Of a stretch of 64,000 nucleotides of DNA, positions 1-7,687 are shown one piece after another. The stretch is from assembly GCF_032818155.1 (NCBI RefSeq), contig NZ_CP102589.1:2838001-2902000 (forward strand). Reading direction: 5' to 3'. The stretch comes from Niallia taxi. GTDB lineage: Bacteria > Bacillota > Bacilli > Bacillales > Cytobacillaceae. Below the pieces are notes generated by a model, which was not told the origin of the DNA, searched no databases, and saw nothing but the letters and a program-made list of their open reading frames with translations. The translations under genes were made by a program, and so were the position numbers. Position 1 is the first letter of the stretch, and every line of letters starts with the position of its first letter.

Positions 1-632
1 TTCCTCTTATTAGGCATGAATGCTTTAAAACCTCTAAAATCCCGATATGCGTAGGAAGGGCCTGGATAATGTGTCTGTTCCCATCCAACCGGAACGTATT
101 CCAATCTTCTTTTCTCAGGAGGAAGTGTAGCAGAGCTTCCATAACCAGTCCATTCAGAGTAAAATCCAAATAATGTTAGTTGATTTAATACATCCATCAT
201 ATTCTTTATTAATCCAAGATTATCTTTGTAAGGCAAACTTAAATGCTTTTTATTAATCTGAAGTCGATCTATTATAGAAATTGCCTTAAGCCTGTCTATT
301 TGTGATAAATAGGTAAAAGGTCCGCCATAAGGAAAACCAGACACAGTTAAAAGATTTACATTTTCACCTGACTGTATTAATGCAACAGCACCACTATCAA
401 GTAGTTGTGCTGTTGACTCAGCCATTGATGCAACATTCATTTGACTCTTTATCTTTTGCGACATGGACTGATGCAGTATAGCCAATATATATTCGTAAAT
501 CCTAAGTTCTAATGCTCCTGGTTCTATTTTGATTGATACATTTTGAAAATAATACGCTGGTGGAATAACAGCCTGTGCAAGTGATTGAAAGGTTGACGTT
601 ATGTAAAGGTCACTGCTTCCTTTCCTAGTCAT
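1..632 (-). CDS. Unidentified protein, 3' end cut by window edge
   Basis: An open frame runs from an ATG at 632 to the window edge, giving the first 210 residues without a stop. The start has a good ribosome site (AAAGGGG, six bases ahead). No signal peptide or membrane segment is visible. The N-terminal half looks helical and Gln/Ala/Leu-rich. The last third carries a Trp/Tyr/Gly/Pro-rich stretch (WTGYG, then VGWEQTHYPGPSYAYRDFRG) that faintly recalls small subunits paired with GMC-type oxidoreductases (gluconate 2-dehydrogenase subunit 3). That link is a guess. If it is right, the large subunit should follow just outside the window to the left. Confidence 0.75.
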   Translation of the reverse strand, partial: MTRKGSSDLYITSTFQSLAQAVIPPAYYFQNVSIKIEPGALELRIYEYILAILHQSMSQKIKSQMNVASMAESTAQLLDSGAVALIQSGENVNLLTVSGFPYGGPFTYLSQIDRLKAISIIDRLQINKKHLSLPYKDNLGLIKNMMDVLNQLTLFGFYSEWTGYGSSATLPPEKRRLEYVPVGWEQTHYPGPSYAYRDFRGFKAFMPNKR

Positions 633-803
633 GGTTAACCCCTTTAAGCTTTTATTTACTCTGTTAATAGTATTCAAGGCTGATTGTGACTATGTCGGGT
701 ATTTGCATAAAAAAAGCATAAACAACATTGTGTTCATGCCTTCCGATAGTAATAGTTTTATGCTTAGATTTTTTTCAAGTGTGTATTTAATTGATAGACA
801 AAA

Positions 804-1724
804 TCATTTTACCATCCGGCTTTCTAATCGGCCTTTTTTCTTGAAGTTCAGTTTCACTTCTGATACAACCAACCCAGCTAATGTCAGGAGAATGCCCAAT
901 GCTGACAGCTTTGTTAGTTGTTCCTTTAATACAATCATGGATGTTACAACGGTAATAACAGGTACCATATAAATATAAACACTCGTTTTAATAGCGCCTA
1001 ATTTACTGACAGCCATATTCCATGTTACAAAGCAAAGGGCAGATGCGCCTATGCCGAGAAACAGAAAATTAAATAAATTGACTGGACTTGTAAACCTGTT
1101 AAGTCCTAGCTTAAAGTCAGATAAAAACAGCGCTGGCAGCATTAGGATAAGACCATAAAGAAAGACTTTTCTTGTTGCCTGAATGGTATGGTAGCCGTAG
1201 CTGGAGATTTTTTTCGTTAACACAGAATATGCAGCCCACACAACTGTCGCAGCAATTGCCAAAATATCTCCAAGCGGATTTATTTGAAAATTCGCTGTGC
1301 CATTGTAGCTGATCAGGAATATTCCCATCATCGCCATGGCAAAGCCGGCAAAGAAATTCACCTTTAATGACTCATCCTTTAAAAACAGCATCGTAAGCAG
1401 TGCTGTTGAAAATGGCACCATCCCGCTGATGACACCGACATTGGAAGCCAAAGTCATCGTTAAAGCGATATTTTCGAGAAGATAATATAATGTTACGCCA
1501 CATAAACCAGCACATATAAACAGTAGTTCATGCTTTTTATGCTGGAGTTTCATTCTGTATGGAAATATAATCAGCAATACGACAAACCCAAGTACAAAGC
1601 GAAAGAACAAAATCTCAATTGGTGTAAAATCAATCAGCAGCAGCTTTGTTGAAATAAACGTAGTTCCCCAAATTAAAATAGTCACAAGTGCTGCGATATG
1701 ACCATTTGATGCATAATTTCTCAT
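804..1724 (-). CDS. EamA/DMT-family membrane transporter
   Basis: The 306-residue protein has about ten hydrophobic segments in two similar halves, the duplicated EamA layout of the drug/metabolite transporter superfamily (RhaT/YdcZ-like). Early residues (LIWGTTFISTKLLL) match the usual first helix. Members export metabolites or amino acids through the cytoplasmic membrane, and the substrate cannot be read from the sequence. The AraC-family gene lies only 26 bases upstream on the same strand, so the two are probably co-transcribed and the regulator may control the exporter. The ATG is preceded by AGAGGA. The lysine-rich C-terminal tail is cytosolic by prediction. Confidence 0.85.
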   Translation of the reverse strand: MRNYASNGHIAALVTILIWGTTFISTKLLLIDFTPIEILFFRFVLGFVVLLIIFPYRMKLQHKKHELLFICAGLCGVTLYYLLENIALTMTLASNVGVISGMVPFSTALLTMLFLKDESLKVNFFAGFAMAMMGIFLISYNGTANFQINPLGDILAIAATVVWAAYSVLTKKISSYGYHTIQATRKVFLYGLILMLPALFLSDFKLGLNRFTSPVNLFNFLFLGIGASALCFVTWNMAVSKLGAIKTSVYIYMVPVITVVTSMIVLKEQLTKLSALGILLTLAGLVVSEVKLNFKKKGRLESRMVK

Positions 1725-1750
1725 TGTAATGTCCTCTTATTCTTTTATAT

Positions 1751-2578
1751 TCAGGCTTGCTTCTTTTCTCTATAAATGTCGCGATATTGGCCTGGTGTTA
1801 AACCGATAAATTCTATAAAAAAATTACTAAAATGACTTTGATCAGCAAAGCCTATCTCCACTGAAACATCTAGTGGCTTCATGCCATGCTCAAGCAGTTT
1901 TTTTGCTTGATTAATTCGGACTGTTTGCAAGTATCTATAAGGAGTTATTCCAAGCTTGCGGGTAAATGACCGCAAAAAGGTATATTTGTTCATGCTACCT
2001 ACACTTGCTAAGTCATCTAAAGTTAAATGGTTTTTATAGTTTTCTTCTATGTATCTGCAAACAGCATCAAGACGTTTATCAGCTGTACTCGCTTTTCTGT
2101 CCTCTGGAGCTGAACTCCATTCTTTTATTAAGTATTCCATCAAAAAATAAAAGCTTTCTTCCTTTTCAAGACCATTTTCATTTTTCATTATCATCTCATG
2201 TAATTCCTTTAATAACGATGCATAACTCGTTTTAACAAGTACAGGTGAAGTGAAATACGGAAGATAATCCTTACCCATAATTTCCTTGGCCACCTTAGCC
2301 ATTATTTCTGGATTGATATTAAGACAGCGATAATCTAATGCAAGATAGTCAACTTGTTCACATGCATGGTTATCAAGTGGATTGAAAATGACCATATCCC
2401 CTTTATTGATAAGATATTCCTTATGCTTACATGTCAGTTTTCTTTGTCCGTTCTCTATAAACCCTATTACATAATATTCATGAAAATGGTTTGGGAATTT
2501 CTGCATGATTCCATTAAAGTGATATGCCTCAATCTGCAGCTTTTCATCATATGTTACAGTCCTTTTCTCCCTGCTCAT
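1751..2578 (-). CDS. AraC-family transcriptional regulator with cupin sensor
   Basis: The protein is 275 residues from the ATG at 2578, chosen because GGAAAGGAG lies directly ahead; a longer frame up to 2659 has no such site. The first 100 residues are a cupin-like sensor (HFHEYYVIGFIENGQR). The last 100 hold the two AraC helix-turn-helix units (LTLDDLA..MNKYTFLRSF and PLDVSVEIGFADQSHFSNFF, ending in the LTPGQYR motif). Such proteins bind a small ligand and activate nearby promoters. The gene leads into the DMT exporter, its likely target. The ligand is unknown. Confidence 0.85.
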   Translation of the reverse strand: MSREKRTVTYDEKLQIEAYHFNGIMQKFPNHFHEYYVIGFIENGQRKLTCKHKEYLINKGDMVIFNPLDNHACEQVDYLALDYRCLNINPEIMAKVAKEIMGKDYLPYFTSPVLVKTSYASLLKELHEMIMKNENGLEKEESFYFLMEYLIKEWSSAPEDRKASTADKRLDAVCRYIEENYKNHLTLDDLASVGSMNKYTFLRSFTRKLGITPYRYLQTVRINQAKKLLEHGMKPLDVSVEIGFADQSHFSNFFIEFIGLTPGQYRDIYREKKQA

Positions 2579-2666
2579 TAGTAATTCTCCTTTCCATATG
2601 CTTATCATGAAACAAGTGTAGCATAGTTGATTGCGGACACTCTTGTATGATATTGACAATTCACAT

Positions 2667-2697
2667 AAAAAAAGCCTTGCTGAGTAAAAAGCAAAGC
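2667..2697 (-). terminator. Intrinsic terminator of the P-loop kinase-like gene
   Basis: On the minus strand GCTTTGCT pairs with AGCAAGGC across an eight-base loop and is followed by seven T. It lies 19 bases past the stop of the gene ending at 2716. Confidence 0.6.
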
Positions 2698-2715
2698 GAC
2701 AAAATTTGTATTAGG

Positions 2716-3276
2716 TTAGAGCTGGAATTTTTCCTTGATGATTAAAGCAACTTCAGCAGGACTTTTGGTTGTATTATTAATCTTTAAATAATTTTCCATA
2801 TGCAGCTCCCCTTCATTCGAATTTAAACGATACTTCTCAAGGGAGCTTTTAAGCTCAGCTTCCGACCAGTCTACATTCCTTTTTGTCGGTTTATGTTCAA
2901 GCCTGTTGGGAGTTTTGTTTCTTAGCAGCCGCTCCTTTAGGTCTGCCTCCAATTCAACATAATAAACGGTGCCGCCTTGCTTTTTAAAGATATCACTGAT
3001 TTTTTCAACATACTCCCAATCCTCTTGCAGGTTAAATGCCCAAACATAGGTGAAAATTAATCCATGGAGATTACTCTTTGCAACTGATTCGAAAATTTCC
3101 TGCCGAAACAAATGGACAAGACGGTTGCCTTCTGCGGTTCCATACCCAAAAAAATTACTTACTAAATCAATCGACATATGATTATGAAAAAGCTTTAACT
3201 CTGTTAATGCTGCTAGTTCCTGGCCAACAGTCATTTTACCAACAGCCTGCGGACCGAATATTAAAACAAACTTCAT
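2716..3276 (-). CDS. P-loop nucleotide kinase-like protein (shikimate kinase/AAA type)
   Basis: The 186-residue soluble protein opens with a Walker A loop, GPQAVGKM at residues 8-15, and has the size and helix pattern of small P-loop kinases. The acidic motif ELEADLKERLLRN and basic KPTKR stretch resemble the lid region of such kinases. Genomes often label this family only as AAA ATPase or shikimate kinase-like. The phosphate acceptor is unknown, and aminoglycoside or nucleoside substrates are possible but unsupported. It is transcribed alone, with a terminator behind it. Start at ATG 3276 with AAAGGAG upstream. Confidence 0.75.
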   Translation of the reverse strand: MKFVLIFGPQAVGKMTVGQELAALTELKLFHNHMSIDLVSNFFGYGTAEGNRLVHLFRQEIFESVAKSNLHGLIFTYVWAFNLQEDWEYVEKISDIFKKQGGTVYYVELEADLKERLLRNKTPNRLEHKPTKRNVDWSEAELKSSLEKYRLNSNEGELHMENYLKINNTTKSPAEVALIIKEKFQL

Positions 3277-3417
3277 TTGTTACTCCTTTCCAGATTCCCT
3301 TAATAAGAAAAATCCTCTACTACATGATATTAGGAGAACATGGCACTCAACCACTCGATTTTTTTTATAAATTTCTTAAACTGGAGACCAATGTACTTAA
3401 CTAGAAAAAAGTGCTAG

Positions 3418-3738
3418 TTACACAGGCTGACCTGGAAGACCCTTCCCCCACACCTGTTTAAATGTGCTGATCCTTTCCATTCCAGTGATGAGCGGTTTTG
3501 CTTGCAGAATCAACGATTGGACTGCTTCAAGTGATAAAGAAGCTTCATGAGCGTCTTTATCTGTCCATACTTCATAAACATAAACACTATCAAGCTCTGT
3601 GTCTGAAAGATTGATTGTATACAGCTCACAGCCTTCCACAGCCTCCATGGAGGAAGCGGCTTCCATTAAAATTGCTGCAAGCATATCTCTATTCTCAGGT
3701 TTTGCTGTAAACTTACCGTACAATCCGAATTTATCCAT
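3418..3738 (-). CDS. ABM-family (antibiotic biosynthesis monooxygenase-like) protein
   Basis: From the ATG at 3738 (site GAAGGAAG) the protein has 106 residues and the ferredoxin-like alpha/beta pattern of the ABM fold: GLYGKFTAKPENRDML at the start, then YVYEVWTDKDAHEASL, then a C-terminal strand. ABM proteins are small dimers. Some are cofactor-free monooxygenases, others heme-degrading or of unknown role. The GNAT gene lies 40 bases upstream on the same strand, so both may share a transcript. A longer reading from 3804 would overlap the GNAT end and lacks a ribosome site. Confidence 0.75.
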   Translation of the reverse strand: MDKFGLYGKFTAKPENRDMLAAILMEAASSMEAVEGCELYTINLSDTELDSVYVYEVWTDKDAHEASLSLEAVQSLILQAKPLITGMERISTFKQVWGKGLPGQPV

Positions 3739-3778
3739 GATATCTTCCTTCTTTCTCTCTAATTTAATTGAAATCTGA

Positions 3779-4225
3779 CTAGTAGAACAAGCCGTCTTTC
3801 TCACGTCTTAATCGCTTCACAAGAATGTACTGACTGCTTTCCTTTATCGTATGCTCTTTTATAACACCTGCAATCTCATACCCGTGCTTGCGATAAAATT
3901 CGGGGGCTTGAAAACTAAAAGTATCAAGTTGAATATGGCTGCATTTGTATTCAAGCGCACACTCCTCGATTTTCTGCAAAAGGCCGCTCCCACACCCACA
4001 CCCTCTGATTGTCTCATCAACCCATAATGATTCAATTTGCAGGTGATGCCAAAACATTACTGCAGTAATCCCGCCTATAATTTGGTCGTTATCATCTCTA
4101 GCAGTAAAACAAATTTTGTTAACAGGATGTTTTATAGTGTCAGGCAATTTTGACAGATTATATTCAACCACTCTCTTCCGAAGAAAATCACTGTTTTCAG
4201 AATAATCTTCCCTGCAAATGTTCAT
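3779..4225 (-). CDS. GNAT-family N-acetyltransferase
   Basis: The 148-residue protein carries the acetyl-CoA binding loop of motif A (RGCGCGSGLLQKIE from residue 74) after the strand IESLWVDETI, and the motif B region PEFYRKHGYEIAG near the end, which is the usual GNAT layout. It transfers an acetyl group from acetyl-CoA to an amine, but the acceptor is not evident. It is the first gene of a likely two-gene unit with the ABM protein. Start ATG 4225 has GGGAGG ahead. Confidence 0.85.
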   Translation of the reverse strand: MNICREDYSENSDFLRKRVVEYNLSKLPDTIKHPVNKICFTARDDNDQIIGGITAVMFWHHLQIESLWVDETIRGCGCGSGLLQKIEECALEYKCSHIQLDTFSFQAPEFYRKHGYEIAGVIKEHTIKESSQYILVKRLRREKDGLFY

Positions 4226-4601
4226 TCTATTTTCCTCCCTTCATCAATTTGTATTTTACGAAAATTTTATCACTTTAGTTTGTTAACGCTTACCAATAAC
4301 TTGATTTAAGAAGCAGCTTCTTCGTTTATTCCTACTATTAGCCATTACCCTCCTAATCCGCTTCATTAACCAGCTTATCTAGTTTTGAGTAATGGTTTTC
4401 TACATTTTTTTAATACATTCTTTCGTTTGATTTTACATGGAATAATTCTCCACTTATTCCCTTTATCCCTTCTTATCCTTCATGCAAAATACAAAAAAAT
4501 AAGAGGTGTGAACAAAAATAACCTATCTGAATATTAATTAATTTCCAGTTACTTTTTCAAAATGGCAGAAATATAGTTTAGATGATATTTAATACAGATA
4601 G
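4226..4601. other. Gene-poor stretch between GNAT gene and group II intron
   Basis: No clear gene is present. The stretch is AT-rich and contains one possible minus-strand mini-frame (4283-4345, listed separately). It also holds the left arm of a 9-bp inverted repeat: ACCTATCTG at 4521-4529 matches CAGATAGGT at 4595-4603, spanning the intron's 3' boundary. It is the 3' exon side of the intron. No continuation of the interrupted AraC gene can be read here. Confidence 0.5.
4283..4345 (-). CDS. Possible 20-residue mini-protein or leader/remnant
   Basis: An ATG at 4345 follows a strong ribosome site (TTAGGAGGGTA) and opens a 20-codon frame reading MANSRNKRRSCFLNQVIGKR. The first residues resemble those of alpha/beta-type small acid-soluble spore proteins, but the conserved LVPGA segment that should follow is absent. 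It may be a decayed gene start, a leader peptide, or chance. Confidence 0.25.
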   Translation of the reverse strand: MANSRNKRRSCFLNQVIGKR

Positions 4602-4640
4602 GTAAGGGTTTGAGGTTATCGCTCCCTTTTCCCCCTGTTC

Positions 4641-4674
4641 ACACCGTACGTGCGACTTTCACCGCATACGGCGT
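4641..4674 (-). ncRNA. Group II intron domain V hairpin
   Basis: The minus strand gives a 34-base hairpin: arms GCCGTATGCGG and the partner ending ACGTACGGTGT around a GAAA-type tip (GGTGAAAGTCGC). This is the catalytic core of group II introns. The catalytic triad position reads CGC rather than the commoner AGC, and the third pair is the expected G-U wobble. Confidence 0.85.
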
Positions 4675-4736
4675 TCCAACTAAACCAATTTATTGTTTTC
4701 TATGTATTTAAGCAGTTAGAGTGCTGGATTCCAATG

Positions 4737-6548
4737 TTAGATAATTTCATTTTGACATTTTAATCGTAGTTTATTTACTTTTTCTTTCTGCTTTCTATCT
4801 AGATTTAAAGATTGTAAAAGATTTTTTATTTTAACTTTGTCTCTTAGATGTATCAACTGATGTATTGCTTTATGAACAACAATCAAGTTTGAATAACTGT
4901 CATCTCTGGACAGTGAAAAAGGAGTTATATGATGGCAGTGCCATTCATTAATTCCTAACTTTTCATCTAATATGGCACATTTTCCATATTGTGCGATAAA
5001 CTTACTGATTCTGTTGTCATTGTACTCAATTGTTCTGTTTGGAATGTAGTTTTTCATGATATAAGAGAGCGTTGTTTTATCAATAGCTTTCAGGCTATTG
5101 TGTATTTTATCTCTACCTTCGGTAGTAAAGTTACAAATCGTTTGCGAGAAACACAGTGGAGTTCTCCAACGCTGGGCATGTATGGGGACAAATACCATCT
5201 GTTGTATCTTAAATAGTCTCACATTATAACCCTTGTACCTCTTCTGTAAGGTTTTTGTCATATCATGAATACTTGCCTCTGTTCTAATGTTCTTTAATTG
5301 ATTATATATCGATTTACGAAGATGAGCGTTTAACTGATTAAGATTAATAGTAATGTTTGTTGCGAAAGCGTAATAGTTTTGGATACCCATAACGACAGTA
5401 TTGAAATTCCAAACAGTTTCAGCACAAGGTTTTCTTTTGACTACTTTTATAGCCTTTTTAATCTGTCGGGAGGTATTTTCTTTAGCCTTTTTGGACATAT
5501 CAGACCTCGCTACATAACCAAACCTTGTTTTTCCTTTCCTTACAGCCTTTATTAAGAATCCAAGGAACTCGGAAGAGTTTTTCTTTAGATTTATTACTTT
5601 CGATTTCTCCTCGCTAGTTTCCAACTGCAGTCTTTTTCTCAAGAAATCTCTCAATGCGTAATTCATTCTTATTGCTTGTGACCTAGTTCTGCACAGTACC
5701 TTAAAATCGTCCGCATAACGGATGATAAAACATTCTTTTAACGACGTTTTCTTTAGCTGCTGATATTTATTACCAGAGGTGGAATAGGTATATCTGCTTT
5801 CAAACGTTTCCCATTGGTCACTAACCCACCAATCTAATTCATTTAACACAATGTTAGATAATAAAGGTGACAGTATACCTCCTTGCGGAGTACCTTTAAT
5901 AGGTACTCCTTCCCCTTCAATCTCTGCTTTAAGTAGCCTAGATATAATGGAAAGAAGTGATTTATCCCTAATACCTATAGACCACATTTGCTTCAAAAGC
6001 TTGCTATGATTAACGTTATCAAAGAATCCTTTAATATCCACATCAACACAATGATATAGGCCCGATTGGTTAATGAGAAACTCAAGTCTGGCTTTGGCAT
6101 GATGCGTGCTGCGATTCGGTCTAAATCCATAACTATGTTTATGGAATTTTGCTTCGCAAATTGGCTCTAAAATTTGAAGTATGCACTGTTGAAAAATTCT
6201 ATCCCATATGGTTGGAATACCCAAAGGTCTAGTTTTCCCATTTCCTTTTGGAATAAATACGCGCCTTACTGTTTGTGGTTCATACCTTTTAAACATAGAT
6301 TGAACCTTTGCTATTACATCTTCTACTGTTAAATGCAAAATATCATTAATTGTTAACTTGTCAGTTCCACCAGTTTTACTACCAGTGTTCCTTTTAATGT
6401 TCCGGTAGGCAAGTCGTATATTATCTTGAGAACTCATTAATTCTGTTAATTCATAGAAGCTATGACCACTGACACTTTGAGAATATAGTCTGTCAAAACA
6501 ATCTTGCATACTATAATACTCGCTGTGCCTCAATTTCTTCCGTTTCAA
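4737..6548 (-). CDS. ltrA: Group II intron reverse transcriptase/maturase with HNH nuclease
   Basis: The 603-residue protein has the RT fingers/palm blocks (RPLGIPTIWDRIFQQ, YGFRPNRSTHHA, GTPQGGILSPLLSN) and an intact catalytic YADD within IIRYADDFKVL. The maturase X domain follows, then a C-terminal HNH endonuclease region (HCHHITPF..SNLIVVHKAIHQLIH). It helps the intron RNA fold, then reverse-transcribes it into DNA after target cleavage. The start is a TTG at 6548 with AGGAGT about a dozen bases ahead, and the N-terminus KRKKLRHSEYY..Q fits the family. No lesion is seen, so mobility is plausible. Confidence 0.92.
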   Translation of the reverse strand: MKRKKLRHSEYYSMQDCFDRLYSQSVSGHSFYELTELMSSQDNIRLAYRNIKRNTGSKTGGTDKLTINDILHLTVEDVIAKVQSMFKRYEPQTVRRVFIPKGNGKTRPLGIPTIWDRIFQQCILQILEPICEAKFHKHSYGFRPNRSTHHAKARLEFLINQSGLYHCVDVDIKGFFDNVNHSKLLKQMWSIGIRDKSLLSIISRLLKAEIEGEGVPIKGTPQGGILSPLLSNIVLNELDWWVSDQWETFESRYTYSTSGNKYQQLKKTSLKECFIIRYADDFKVLCRTRSQAIRMNYALRDFLRKRLQLETSEEKSKVINLKKNSSEFLGFLIKAVRKGKTRFGYVARSDMSKKAKENTSRQIKKAIKVVKRKPCAETVWNFNTVVMGIQNYYAFATNITINLNQLNAHLRKSIYNQLKNIRTEASIHDMTKTLQKRYKGYNVRLFKIQQMVFVPIHAQRWRTPLCFSQTICNFTTEGRDKIHNSLKAIDKTTLSYIMKNYIPNRTIEYNDNRISKFIAQYGKCAILDEKLGINEWHCHHITPFSLSRDDSYSNLIVVHKAIHQLIHLRDKVKIKNLLQSLNLDRKQKEKVNKLRLKCQNEII

Positions 6549-7303
6549 TAAGTTGGTGACTCCTTTCGGAGTTAAACCTCTTTTAGTCTTACGAGAACCT
6601 TATTAATCGATAAAGAACTGCCTTACTTGGTTCAATAAATCTTTATTAGTCTAGTGGCTATCCCTCCATGTGGATTAGACATTTCATAGGTACTGTGCCA
6701 CCACTTTCACTGATATAAAGACAAGTTATGCAGTAACTAGTATCATTATTGCTTTCCTTGTCATCGTTTCATTAGAAGTAAGTCCTCCACGTTATCAGTT
6801 TACAACGTTGAGTTATATCTATTATAGAATGAACTTAGGTGCTTCCTTTAAGCCTGTTAACGTTCATACGCCTGTAACGTATCATGGGTTTTTATATTAG
6901 TTATTCTTACTCACCCACAGCTAACCTCACAATTTGGTGATATACACATTTCTATGTATCGCAGTTATAGACCCGTACATTCAGAAATTTGTCAGCTTAA
7001 CCTTTACTTTTAGGTTTTTTCGCATTCTCACCATATTCATTCAACTCAAGCACCATGAATTACACCACTCCATCGAGTAGGCTTTCGTCAGCCGAACTGA
7101 TACGGTAATTTCTCATGCCTTTTCATCGAGCTTATAACACTTTCATCCTTACTAAATCAGTGCTATTCGACTAAGAGAGAACCCTTCCGAGCGTTACCTC
7201 ATCATTTGATTCTTTGATATAACCCTTCAGTTCCGAAAGGAACTGCCTAATCTTTACCGGAGTAATGTATCCATCCTCCATTTAAACTAGGAACATTTCG
7301 CAC
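6549..7303 (-). ncRNA. Group II intron domains I-III (5' structured RNA)
   Basis: These 755 bases between the intron 5' end and the maturase start code for nothing evident and are rich in short inverted repeats, for example GCAGTTCCTTT/GGAACTG near 7225-7245. They correspond to the ribozyme scaffold holding the exon-binding sites. Individual helices were not fully assigned by eye. Confidence 0.7.
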
Positions 7304-7636
7304 AACTAATCTGCCAAATCTGTTAGGCTACATTCCTTGCAGTGACTTTCTATATACTGCAGCAAATTTAGAACTTTCAAGCCTTTTTGTAATATTGTTT
7401 CTCTCTATGCTTGTTAAGCTGTTGCTATGGCGCATTAACTCCGTAAACATGATAAATAAATGAGCATCTATCATTCCAGAAGATAAGGCATCTGCCTTGA
7501 TAAACATAGATTAGCTCAATGTATTGATGGATATATAATGGTACAAAGGCAGTAGGTAGGCATTGCGAAATAAAGATATTATCCTCAATTCTACCTGATA
7601 CGTGTTTTTTATACGGTTCCAATCAGTAGAAGCCAT
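7304..7636 (-). pseudogene. AraC-family regulator remnant split by the group II intron
   Basis: An ATG at 7636 with GGAGGATAAA starts MASTDW, then a one-base frameshift leads into a cupin-like N-terminus (PYKKHVSG..PLYIHQYIELIYVYQG), which stops near 7425. Further on, a different frame encodes LLQYIESHCKECSLTDLAD, the first helix-turn-helix of an AraC protein, followed by an in-frame TAG exactly where CAG would be expected, then the intron. At least two frame changes, a nonsense codon and the insertion make it dead. The rest of the DNA-binding domain is not found beyond the intron. Confidence 0.7.
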
Positions 7637-7655
7637 TTTATCCTCCCTCCTTTAT

Positions 7656-7687
7656 ATAAAAAGACAGCACTGCGATGCAGTACTGTC
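7656..7687 (-). terminator. Intrinsic terminator of the C45 hydrolase gene
   Basis: On the minus strand GACAGTACTGC pairs with GCAGTGCTGTC (one mismatch, three-base loop), followed by TTTTT. It overlaps the stop codon region of the gene ending at 7686. Confidence 0.75.

Larger units (their letters stand above)
4602..7303 (-). mobile_element. Group II intron with maturase gene, inserted in an AraC pseudogene
   Basis: On the minus strand the element opens with GTGCGAAATG, the standard group II 5' end (G at 7303). The structured RNA of domains I-III follows, then the maturase gene in domain IV (4737-6548), then a 34-base domain V and a domain VI. The 3' end is placed at 4602 because it leaves the final AC, with a candidate branch A eight bases from it. 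An end a few bases further left (4598, ending AT) cannot be excluded. Total about 2.7 kb. All parts needed for splicing and mobility look present, so it may be active. The 5' exon is a broken regulatory gene, a harmless landing site. Confidence 0.85.

Noticed and set aside
4989..5216. Plus-strand frame inside the maturase gene
   Set aside because: Antisense shadow of the well-supported reverse transcriptase; no ribosome site or family features.
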